Assembly (NCBI GenBank): GCA_003477185.1
Contig: DMTJ01000412.1
Coordinates: 1-14,364, forward strand
Direction of reading: 5' to 3'
Source of the DNA: Lentisphaeria bacterium
Lineage (GTDB): Bacteria; Verrucomicrobiota; Lentisphaeria; JABSQK01; UBA12247
DNA: 14,364 bases
The stretch's first letter is position 1. Every line of letters starts with the position of its first letter. This document shows, one piece after another, positions 1-6,349 of this stretch. The position numbers were made by a program, and so were the translations under genes. The notes beneath the pieces are model-generated. The model made no database searches. It was not told the DNA's origin and saw nothing but the letters and a program-made list of their open reading frames with translations.

Positions 1-40
1 TTGGAGGAAGCTGTCGATCCAGAGACGGGGGCTGAACCTC

Positions 41-59
41 CGGGGCAACGGCTGCCCCG
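41..59. terminator. GC-rich hairpin, possible terminator of an upstream gene
   Basis: CGGGGCA (41-47) and TGCCCCG (53-59) form a perfect 7-bp stem around the loop ACGGC. No T-run follows directly, although a T-rich stretch lies at 97-114. The plus frame starting at base 1 is open to a TGA at 148-150 without a visible start, so it may be the tail of an upstream gene, but nothing recognisable is encoded. The terminator role is a guess from position. Confidence 0.25.
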
Positions 60-138
60 ATGGGGGCGCTTACGGTCAAATTCCTCAGTGCTTTACTTTT
101 TGACTATTTTTTGTCGGTTAGGCGCTGACTCTCTCCCG

Positions 139-405
139 TTAGTTCGATGACCTGTAGCCGGTGACTTCAGCCAGTCGGATGTAGACATCGGCACACTCAA
201 AGTATAGCGGGGCCAGCTCGTTACGAAACGACCAGCCGCGGGCATACACCTGCCGTGAGAGCTCTTCTCGCACCACTTCCAGCCACACCTCATCAGCTGC
301 CCGGGATGCGCCAAAGCAAGCAACCCCAGCCAATAGAACTCGTAGATATCTCACGGTGGAATCCGGACTTAACGAATACATAGATACGCTCTGACCCAAC
401 TTCAC
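139..405 (-). CDS. Small putative exported protein, unrecognised
   Basis: An 88-codon minus-strand frame ends in TAA near 139. It starts at GTG (403-405), or more likely at ATG (379-381), which would give an 80-residue protein beginning MYSLSPDS. From that ATG there is a basic residue, a hydrophobic stretch (YLRVLLAGVACFGAS) and an Ala-rich site, SRA-A, which looks like a signal peptide cut just before DEVW. The mature part is about 55 residues, acidic and aromatic-rich, with one cysteine and no recognised motif. It diverges from troA and shares its upstream region. I see no clear ribosome binding site. It could be a spurious frame; the signal-peptide-like start is the main support. Confidence 0.4.
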   Translation of the reverse strand: MKLGQSVSMYSLSPDSTVRYLRVLLAGVACFGASRAADEVWLEVVREELSRQVYARGWSFRNELAPLYFECADVYIRLAEVTGYRSSN

Positions 406-414
406 GATGGGTCA
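392..414. promoter_or_regulatory. Inverted repeat TGACCCA-N9-TGGGTCA in divergent region
   Basis: Perfect 7-bp arms at 392-398 and 408-414 are separated by 9 bases. The repeat overlaps the GTG start option of the minus-strand ORF and lies about 80 bases upstream of troA. It could be an operator for the divergent minus-strand gene, or part of a shared control region. No known binding consensus was recognised. Confidence 0.3.
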
Positions 415-472
415 AACTGCGAATTCACAATCCGCATTGCACAGCACATAATTCGGCGATACGTTTAAACCT

Positions 473-488
473 TTTAGTCAAGACTAAA
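473..488. promoter_or_regulatory. Candidate metal-responsive operator upstream of troA
   Basis: TTTAGTC (473-479), AA, GACTAAA (482-488) is a perfect 7-bp inverted repeat, 16 bp in all, ending 8 bases before the troA ATG. DtxR/MntR-family repressors typically bind AT-rich inverted repeats of about this size with TTTAG..CTAAA-like ends, and placement over the start region fits repression. The link to that family is inferred from shape, position and the metal-transport operon downstream. No free-standing repressor gene is present. The only DtxR-like domains in the window are those fused to the two permeases. Confidence 0.5.
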
Positions 489-496
489 TTTATTGA

Positions 497-1510
497 ATGG
501 TAACGCTCATGGTTCGAGCACAATTTATCCATTGTATACTCGGGCTTTCGCTACTCACGCTGCTCTGCGGTTGCGGTGAGTCTTCAAGCACTAAGCCCTC
601 AACCGAGGCCCAAAGTGACAAGGCGTACCGGATCGTGGTGACGACCGGCATGGTCAAGGACGCCGCGGCCGCGATCGCCGGTAAGCACGCGGCGGTCGAG
701 AACCTGATTGGTGAGGGCTCCGACCCACATTTGTTCTCGCCGAGTCGTGACGATGTCGTCGCCTTCGATGCTGCGGATGTCATTCTTTACAGTGGTCTCT
801 ACCTCGAGGGTAAGGTGATTCAGGCGGTCAAGGGCCTGGCGGAGAACAAGCCTGTGCATGGGGTCTGCGACAGCCTCGACCACGAGACACTGCTGCACCC
901 TGCCGGTGAAGCGCATCCCGATCCGCACGTCTGGATGGACGTTAAAATCTGGCAGGAGGTGGCTCGCCACACTGCCACCATTCTCAAAGCATACGATCCG
1001 GCCCATGCTGCCGAGTACGATGCCAACCTTGCCACCTACGTCGCTGAACTTTCAGCCTTGGACGCGTATGCCAAGGCGGTTGTGGATACCGTCCCGGCGG
1101 AAAACCGAGTGCTGGTCACTGCGCACGATGCTTTTGGCTACTTTGGCCGAGCCTATGGCGTCGAGGTCTTGGCCATCCAGGGCATCTCCACCGAATCAGA
1201 AGCGGGCTTGCACCAGATCAATAAGCTGGTCGATATGCTGGTGGCCCGCAAGATCTCCGCGATCTTTGTGGAATCCAGTGTGTCAGACGAAAACATAAAG
1301 GCCCTCCAGGAGGGGGCCCACGCGAAGGGGCATGATGTCAAGATCGGCGGCGAGTTGTTCTCGGACGCAATGGGCGCACCGGGCACGTATGAGGGCACCT
1401 ATGTCGGGATGATTGCGCACAATGTGACTACGATTGCGCGTGCTCTCGGCGGCACGGTCCCAGCGGGTGGCTTTGCGGGTGCAGATCACTCAGGCGAGTC
1501 GGAAGAATGA
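497..1510 (+). CDS. troA: Metal ABC transporter substrate-binding lipoprotein (TroA/ZnuA/MntA family)
   Basis: A periplasmic, membrane-anchored binding protein (337 aa) that captures Mn, Zn or Fe and delivers it to the permease pair encoded downstream. Residues 10-23 are a hydrophobic signal segment followed by a lipobox, LCGC, with Cys26 as the likely lipidated residue. The cluster A-1 metal ligands can be placed: His78 in GSDPH, His144 in DPHVWMD, His210 in TAHDAFGYF and Asp290 in LFSDAMG. The His-His-His-Asp set is the TroA/ZnuA type; PsaA-like Mn proteins usually have Glu at the third position. The His-rich loop typical of strict ZnuA proteins is absent, and ISTESEAG (230-237) is typical of the family. 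Metal specificity cannot be fixed from sequence. The first ATG (497) is used; ATG at 509 is an alternative. The stop overlaps the troB start as ATGA. Confidence 0.9.
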   Translation: MVTLMVRAQFIHCILGLSLLTLLCGCGESSSTKPSTEAQSDKAYRIVVTTGMVKDAAAAIAGKHAAVENLIGEGSDPHLFSPSRDDVVAFDAADVILYSGLYLEGKVIQAVKGLAENKPVHGVCDSLDHETLLHPAGEAHPDPHVWMDVKIWQEVARHTATILKAYDPAHAAEYDANLATYVAELSALDAYAKAVVDTVPAENRVLVTAHDAFGYFGRAYGVEVLAIQGISTESEAGLHQINKLVDMLVARKISAIFVESSVSDENIKALQEGAHAKGHDVKIGGELFSDAMGAPGTYEGTYVGMIAHNVTTIARALGGTVPAGGFAGADHSGESEE

Positions 1511-2322
1511 ACGGCGCGGAGGTTGCGAACTCCGCAACCCGCAAAGGCAGCGAACACCCGGACGCTCCGTTGGCGATCCATGACCTGACGGTCGCTTATC
1601 ATCGCCGGCCCGTTCTCTGGGATGTGGACCTGGTGTTGCCGAAAGGAAAGCTAATCGGCATCGTTGGGCCGAACGGTGCCGGCAAGAGTACCCTGATTAA
1701 AGCGGTCCTGGATCTCACGCCTCGGGCCAGCGGCCGGGTGCAGTTCTACGGCAAGTCCTATCGCGAGCAACGTCACCGCGTGGGCTATGTGCCGCAACGC
1801 GAATCCGTGGATTGGGACTTTCCGGTCACGGTTCAGGACGTGGTAACGATGGGACGCTATCGTCAGATCGGCTGGTTTCGGCGGGTTTCGAAGGCACATC
1901 GCCAAGCGGCTTACACCGCACTCGAACGGGTCGGCATGGCGGACTTCGCAGACCGCCAGATCAGCCAGCTCTCAGGTGGCCAGCAGCAACGCGTCTTTCT
2001 GGCCCGCGCCTTGGCGCAAGAGGCCGAGATCTATTTTATGGACGAGCCATTTGCCGGGGTGGATGCCTCGACAGAGAAGGCGATTGTAACGATTCTGCAA
2101 GGCCTGCGCGCGTCCGGGAGCACCGTGTTGGTGGTGCATCATGACCTGCAGACAGTTCCGCAGTATTTCGATCATGTCGTGATGTTGAACATGCGGGTTG
2201 TTGCTCACGGGCCTACTGAGGAGGTGTTCACCGAGGAAAACTTGGTGAAGACGTACGGCGGCAGACTGACCTTGTTCGATGAAGCAGTGCGGGCCGTCAC
2301 CCAGCACCGCGCCAAGAAGTAG
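1507..2322 (+). CDS. troB: Metal ABC transporter ATP-binding protein (TroB/MntB/ZnuC family)
   Basis: Cytoplasmic ATPase of the importer, 271 aa, which as a dimer powers the TroC/TroD permeases. Motifs in order are Walker A GPNGAGKS (54-61), Q-loop Gln97, signature LSGGQ (155-159), Walker B with the catalytic Glu in IYFMDEP (175-181), and the switch His212 in VVHHD. All are intact and the length is normal for the family. The ATG overlaps the troA stop (ATGA), so translational coupling is likely. Residues 1-20 precede the conserved beginning (PLAIHDLTVAYH) and look like a non-conserved extension. This extension contains one copy of the iterated 15-bp motif (1523-1537), read as VANSAT. Confidence 0.92.
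   Translation: MNGAEVANSATRKGSEHPDAPLAIHDLTVAYHRRPVLWDVDLVLPKGKLIGIVGPNGAGKSTLIKAVLDLTPRASGRVQFYGKSYREQRHRVGYVPQRESVDWDFPVTVQDVVTMGRYRQIGWFRRVSKAHRQAAYTALERVGMADFADRQISQLSGGQQQRVFLARALAQEAEIYFMDEPFAGVDASTEKAIVTILQGLRASGSTVLVVHHDLQTVPQYFDHVVMLNMRVVAHGPTEEVFTEENLVKTYGGRLTLFDEAVRAVTQHRAKK
1523..1537 (+). repeat. Iterated 15-bp motif, copy 1 (in troB)
   Basis: TTGCGAACTCCGCAA, exact. Here the arms extend to GGTTGCG/CGCAACC (1521-1527 and 1533-1539) around AACTC. It is read as V-A-N-S-A-T in the non-conserved N-terminal extension of TroB. Confidence 0.8.
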
Positions 2323-2329
2323 GGCCACG

Positions 2330-3655
2330 ATGTGGGATTTCCTCTCGCAGATTCTTCAGAGCCTGCAACTGCACCACTACAATACGCGCGTGGTGGTAAG
2401 TGGGGTCACGGTATTCGGGGCCACTGCTGGCGTGATCGGCGCCTTTATGCTGCTTCGGAAGCGCTCCCTTACTGGCGATGCTCTCAGTCACGCGACGCTT
2501 CCTGGTGTTTGCCTGGCTTTTATGCTCAGCGTTCAACTGGGCGGCACCGGGAAGTCGCTGCCAGTCCTGCTGAGTGGTGCCATGATTTCGGGGTTGAGTG
2601 GGCTTGGGGTCATGCTGTTCCTCCGTCATTGGACGCGACTGCGCGAGGACTCGATTCTTGGCATTGTGCTCAGTGTGTTTTTCGGCCTGGGCGTCGTGCT
2701 CCAAGGCATGGCCGTAAACATGAAGCAGGGCCAAGCCGCAGGCCTGAGTTCCTTCATCTACGGCCGCACCGCATCCATGCTGGCGGCAGACGCCTGGCTC
2801 ATTGTGGTCGGAGCCTTAGTCGCCAGCCTGATCTGCGCGCTGCTGTTCAAGGAGCTGACGCTGCTGTGCTTTGACCAGGACTTTGCCGGAGCCCAAGGCT
2901 GGCCGGTGTTATTTCTCGACTCGTTGCTGATGTTTCTGGTGGCGGTGGTGACCGTGATTGGGCTGCAAGCGGTTGGCCTGGTCCTTGTGGTTGCAATGCT
3001 GATTACGCCCGCTGCGGCCGCGCGGTTTTGGACCGATCGCTTGGCCTGGATGGTGTGGGGATCTGCTTTGATCGGAGCGGCCAGCGGGCTGGTTGGGGCC
3101 TTAGCCAGCGCCATGGTGCCTCGCTTGCCAGCTGGAGCGGTGATCGTGCTGATCGCGTCTGCGATGTTCGCAATCAGCCTGGTCTTTGGGGCCAAGCGTG
3201 GCTTGATCGTGCGCTTGCTCCAGCGGCGGCATCTACATACCAGCACCAGTAGCCAACACATTCTCCGGGCCCTGTTTGAGCTGCGCGAACATGGTGACGA
3301 AGCAGTCCCACTGGAATCACTGGTCCAGAAGCGCAGCTGGACCCCGCGTGCCGTTCGCCATGCCTTGGCCCGTGCCGTCCGCGCTGGCTATGTGCGGCAG
3401 GCTGGCGACCTCTGGTGTCTCACCGAGGCAGGCGGCGTGCAGGCCCATCGGGTTGTGCGCAATCATCGCCTCTGGGAGATCTACCTCGTGAGCCATGCTG
3501 ATGTTGCGACCAGCCGCGTCGACCGCGAGGCTGACCGGATCGAGCATGTGCTCGGCGAGGTCATGGTCGCTCGCTTAGAGAAGAAGCTTGGCAATGAGCT
3601 GGACGGCCAGCGGATGCCCCCAAGCCCTCATGTGATCAATGGGCACCATCCATGA
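2330..3655 (+). CDS. troC: Metal ABC transporter permease fused to a DtxR/MntR-like domain (TroC type)
   Basis: A 441-aa inner-membrane permease of the ABC-3 family. ATG 2330 is preferred over the in-frame ATG at 2279, because the latter lies inside troB and adds a polar tail before the first hydrophobic segment. Residues 20-295 carry about 8-9 hydrophobic segments and the family motif GDALSHATLPG (49-59). From about 305 a cytosolic module begins. It has a winged-helix-like part (308-366) ending in LTEAG, then HRLWE and EADRIEHV, as in DtxR/MntR dimerisation domains. On DtxR numbering, His79, Glu83, Glu105 and His106 correspond to His379, Glu383, Glu405 and His406 with exact spacing. DtxR His98 and Cys102 are replaced by Asp398 and Asp402. 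A typical permease of this family ends near 290-300 residues, so the extra 140 residues are a true fusion. The stop overlaps the troD start as ATGA. Confidence 0.88.
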   Translation: MWDFLSQILQSLQLHHYNTRVVVSGVTVFGATAGVIGAFMLLRKRSLTGDALSHATLPGVCLAFMLSVQLGGTGKSLPVLLSGAMISGLSGLGVMLFLRHWTRLREDSILGIVLSVFFGLGVVLQGMAVNMKQGQAAGLSSFIYGRTASMLAADAWLIVVGALVASLICALLFKELTLLCFDQDFAGAQGWPVLFLDSLLMFLVAVVTVIGLQAVGLVLVVAMLITPAAAARFWTDRLAWMVWGSALIGAASGLVGALASAMVPRLPAGAVIVLIASAMFAISLVFGAKRGLIVRLLQRRHLHTSTSSQHILRALFELREHGDEAVPLESLVQKRSWTPRAVRHALARAVRAGYVRQAGDLWCLTEAGGVQAHRVVRNHRLWEIYLVSHADVATSRVDREADRIEHVLGEVMVARLEKKLGNELDGQRMPPSPHVINGHHP

Positions 3656-4992
3656 TTGCGGAGTTCGCAAACAGCTGGACGGCCCACGACACTTGGATCA
3701 TTACAACGGGTGCCCTGGCCGCGGTTGCCTGTTCCCTCTTGGGCTGCTTCTTGGTGCTGCGCAAGCAGAGCATGATGGGAGACGCCATCAGCCACGCCGT
3801 TCTCCCCGGACTAGCCATCGCCTTCATCGTCACCGAGAGCCGAGGCAGCGTGGTCATGTTCATTGGAGCTGCCGTCGTTGGCGTGCTCACCGCAGTTTTC
3901 ACCGAGACCGTACACCGCATTGGCAAGGTCGAGCAGAATGCGTCCATGGGCGTGGTCTTCACTACCCTGTTTGCACTGGGATTGTTGCTGATCGAGAATG
4001 CCGCGCATCATGTAGACCTTGATCCGGGCTGCGTGCTCTATGGCGCGTTGGAGCTGGTCAAGCTTAACTCCGTCTCCGTGCTGGGCATGGACATTCCGCA
4101 AGCAGCTTTGAATTGCGGTGCGGTCACGCTGCTCAACGCTTTGTTTGTCTTCGTCTGTTTCAAGGAACTGCGCATCGCCACGTTCGATCCCGATCTGGCA
4201 ACCACGTTGGGGATCAACGCGATGGCTCTGCACTATGGGTTGATGACTTTGGTGGCGGTGACAGTCGTAGCTTGCTTCGAGGCGGTCGGCAGCATCATGG
4301 TCATCGCTATGCTGGTCGTCCCGGCTGCGACCGCGCAGCTGTGGACCAAGCAACTCGGGACGATGCTGGCAGTAGCGGTTAGCCTTGGCTGCGGGTGCGC
4401 AGTCCTAGGACACTTGGGGGCAATTCTGCTGCCTCGACTCGTGAACCAGCCAGCGACAAATACGCAGGGGATGATGGCCGTGATGTCAGGCGTGTTCTTG
4501 GCCGTGGCCGTGCTGTTGGCTCCCCAGCAGGGCATCGTCAGTCGAATCGTGCGCCGGATTACACTCAGTCAACGAATCGCAGCCGAGGACATACTGGGCA
4601 TGTTGTACCGTCTCGAATCTCCGGTGACTCAAGGGACCATTGTCACCCTGCCTGACATGTCTTCGATCCTGCGGGCGTCTGGCGGAGTGGGCAGTACTGG
4701 CTTCAGGCTTGCCCTGCGCAAATTGACCCGGGACGGGAAGATCGTTCGCGCTGGCGCTGGCTGTGGGCTGACCGATGCTGGACGAGCCGCCGCGGCAGAC
4801 ATTATTCGCTCGCATCGCCTCTGGGAGGTGTATCTGTCTCATCACCTTGGGGTCCCGCTGCACGAGCTGCACTTCGCAGCCGAGCAGCTCGAACACGTAA
4901 CCACGCCTGCCATGCAGCAGGAGCTTGCGAACTCCGCAACCGACAGCGAAGCGCGGGACCCCCATGGCCGGGAGATCCCGAAAGGGCGCTGA
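3652..4992 (+). CDS. troD: Second metal ABC transporter permease with C-terminal DtxR/MntR-like domain (TroD type)
   Basis: A 446-aa partner permease, presumably pairing with TroC in the membrane. Residues 15-300 are hydrophobic ABC-3 segments with GDAISHAVLPG (43-53). A cytosolic module follows from about 305. It starts with AAEDILGMLYRL, has a winged-helix-like stretch to LTDAG (373-377), then HRLWE (388-392) and FAAEQLEHV (408-416). The metal ligands align with DtxR/MntR at exact spacing: His388, Glu392, His407, Glu411, Glu414 and His415. The Glu at the DtxR Cys102 position is the Mn-type choice of MntR, and Asp313 may match MntR Asp8. This module is therefore better preserved than the one in TroC. 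One iterated motif sits directly behind the start codon (3656-3670, inverted) and another in the C-terminal tail (4925-4939). The start overlaps the troC stop. Confidence 0.88.
   Translation: MIAEFANSWTAHDTWIITTGALAAVACSLLGCFLVLRKQSMMGDAISHAVLPGLAIAFIVTESRGSVVMFIGAAVVGVLTAVFTETVHRIGKVEQNASMGVVFTTLFALGLLLIENAAHHVDLDPGCVLYGALELVKLNSVSVLGMDIPQAALNCGAVTLLNALFVFVCFKELRIATFDPDLATTLGINAMALHYGLMTLVAVTVVACFEAVGSIMVIAMLVVPAATAQLWTKQLGTMLAVAVSLGCGCAVLGHLGAILLPRLVNQPATNTQGMMAVMSGVFLAVAVLLAPQQGIVSRIVRRITLSQRIAAEDILGMLYRLESPVTQGTIVTLPDMSSILRASGGVGSTGFRLALRKLTRDGKIVRAGAGCGLTDAGRAAAADIIRSHRLWEVYLSHHLGVPLHELHFAAEQLEHVTTPAMQQELANSATDSEARDPHGREIPKGR
3656..3670 (-). repeat. Iterated 15-bp motif, copy 2 (troD start, inverted)
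   Basis: The plus strand reads TTGCGGAGTTCGCAA, the exact reverse complement of copy 1. It begins one base after the troD ATG and is read as I-A-E-F-A-N. The codon phase is the same as in the other copies despite the opposite orientation. Confidence 0.8.
4925..4939 (+). repeat. Iterated 15-bp motif, copy 3 (troD 3' end)
   Basis: Exact TTGCGAACTCCGCAA, read as L-A-N-S-A-T in the polar tail that follows the DtxR-like module of TroD. The following residues (TDSEA) resemble those after copy 1 (TRKGSE) and copy 5 (STSEA), hinting at a longer degenerate unit. Confidence 0.8.
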
Positions 4993-5261
4993 GCCAGGAA
5001 CTTGCAGAAAAATCTGCAGTACTGTCAAAATTGGAGAAGTGGTGAGTTGCCTTCATGTGTGCCGAAATCTCCTTTCCGTGCCTATGCACATGCAGTATTG
5101 CGTCGGTTTACCTAATTCATACTGGCCTGAATAATTAATGCGTCCGGAAAAGGTCGCCCCAGATCACTTAAGTTCAGTTGATTGTGTGTGGATAGTCGGG
5201 GCTTGGGGTTTGGTTAGGATGTCGACCAAAACATCTAAAAACTGCAACCCCTAGTTTCAGT
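4993..5261. other. Intergenic stretch downstream of troD
   Basis: No gene is supported here. A short stem, TGCAGA/TCTGCA (5003-5008 and 5013-5018, loop AAAA), follows the troD stop but has no T-run, so it is a weak terminator candidate. The rest is AT-richer than its neighbours and probably includes the lost left end of the insertion sequence. Confidence 0.4.
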
Positions 5262-5945
5262 ATGTCGCCAAATGCGTCAGCGAAAAGTGCGAACGCGAAA
5301 ACCGCATACAGTCCCCGACCTTGCCCCTCACTCTCATAGCTGGCGTTCGCGTCGAAGCCGTCTTCGACGAGCCCCAAATCACAACGGATGGTGGGGCCAT
5401 GATACTGCCTGAGATTGTCGCACTACTTAAGCTACTGGTGACACGGATTCGGGCTCGCTTTGCGAGCACCGCTCTCACGCTGCGTGCTGATAGCCACCAT
5501 ACCAAGCAGCGGTCTACGCCCAGCCGGATCGCCTTCACCAGCCAAAGCTACGCAAGCATCACGACTTCTATTATGCGGCCAAGTCCTGGGGCAAGAATCA
5601 GCGTTGCGTGGTCGCACGTGTAGAAATCGGCTGGCTCGGCACGGACAGCCGCTTTGTCGTCACGGATTTTACCGGGTGCACGGCCAAGCACTTGTAGGAG
5701 AAAATCTATTGCGACCGCGCCAACACCAGATTGATGATCAAGGAGCACAAGTGTCACTTGTTCTCCGATCGTTTGAGTTGTCGGGAGCACCTGGCCAACC
5801 AGTTTCGGTTGATGCTGCACTAGAACGCCTACGTCATAACGCACCGTCTTCGAGAGCGTCTACTTGCTGGCACGCGGTTGGCGAGTTCGACAGGTTGGTT
5901 TCAGAGATTTTTACTCGGGTTTCTCACTTCGCTACCGAGTGAATG
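5262..5945 (+). pseudogene. Decayed IS1380-family transposase remnant
   Basis: A broken DDE transposase of an insertion sequence. The 5' part, in the frame of 5321, reads VRVEAVFDEPQITTDGGAM, a typical IS1380-type N-terminus. It then jumps to a mid-protein segment, LRADSHHTK, so a large internal part is missing. From about 5542 a different frame gives HDFYYAAKSWGKNQRCVVARVE, TDSRFVVTDFTG, AKHL-stop-EKIYCDR, LMIKEHK, FSDRLSC and ANQFRLMLH-stop-NAY, then LAGTRLA. In-frame TAG stops lie at 5695-5697 and 5821-5823. The lesions are therefore one internal deletion, at least one frameshift and two nonsense codons. The first possible ATG (5262) is itself out of frame with the N-terminal part. No terminal inverted repeats or target duplication could be fixed. 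Family assignment rests on recognised consensus, not on a search. Confidence 0.75.
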
Positions 5946-6205
5946 CCCCAAGGGCTACCCCGGCCGGATTCACAACGGGGATCAGGGGAAGTGTGCTCGG
6001 ATGCTGTCAAAATGACTGCAAAACTGCCAAAACTCCACTTGAGTTGCTCTGGCTGGCGAAAACTGAGGCCTGGCGACCTCTGATCAGAGGTGCAGGAAGT
6101 CGCATGAATTATGCAGGCTAGTGTAGTTTTGGGAACGGTTCCCCTTCGCGTGTTTCATAGTTTCAACTAGCTTGAATCCAAACGCACAACTACAAAACAC
6201 GCAAG
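5946..6205. other. Non-coding leader before the sulfatase region
   Basis: No gene is supported. The stretch 6004-6034 is A-rich with a short irregular repeat of CAAAACTGCC-like units. The decamer CTGTCAAAAT at 6004-6013 also occurs at 5022-5031 on the other side of the transposase remnant. The two inverted repeats near 6131-6176 are listed separately. Confidence 0.4.
6131..6143. promoter_or_regulatory. Inverted repeat GGGAAC-G-GTTCCC
   Basis: A perfect 6-bp inverted repeat with a 1-base centre, 206 bases upstream of the first sulfatase. It lies in the long leader between the transposase remnant and the sulfatase operon, and is a candidate operator. A second repeat, TTCAA-CTAGC-TTGAA (6162-6176), lies 18 bases further on. 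No factor is recognised for either. Confidence 0.35.
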
Positions 6206-6331
6206 ATGCGCGAAAGAGATCTCATGGATTTGGGTATTACTGCCACTGGCCGTCCGGACGCGCTGGCAGCGTTAGATCGTCTGGCACAGCGTTTATCAAA
6301 ATTGCAACACCGCAGCAAGACCCAGAACTAA
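6206..6331 (+). CDS. Doubtful 41-codon ORF upstream of sulfatase 1
   Basis: ATG at 6206 to TAA at 6329-6331 encodes a basic, Leu/Arg-rich peptide beginning MRERDLMDLGITATG and ending QHRSKTQN. It contains a possible amphipathic helix (ALAALDRLAQRL). No ribosome binding site is evident. It is the only short frame in this leader with amino-acid composition like a real protein. It may be a small regulator, a leader peptide or chance; I do not recognise a family. Confidence 0.22.
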   Translation: MRERDLMDLGITATGRPDALAALDRLAQRLSKLQHRSKTQN

Positions 6332-6349
6332 CGACTAGCCGATACCCAT

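Noticed and set aside
1..150. Open plus-strand frame from base 1 to TGA 148-150 as the end of an upstream gene
   Set aside because: No start, motif or conserved sequence is visible, and it contains a strong hairpin; not enough to call a gene.
2279..2329. Earlier in-frame ATG for troC
   Set aside because: It lies within the troB coding end and adds 17 polar residues before the first hydrophobic segment; ATG 2330 follows the troB stop directly.
5003..5018. TGCAGA-AAAA-TCTGCA as the tro operon terminator
   Set aside because: Only six base pairs, AT-rich in part, and no T-run after it; noted but not called.
5022..6013. CTGTCAAAAT at 5022-5031 and 6004-6013 as a target duplication of the insertion sequence
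   Set aside because: The repeat is longer than the usual IS1380 duplication, is not next to recognisable element ends, and one shared AT-rich 10-mer in 1 kb is weak evidence.
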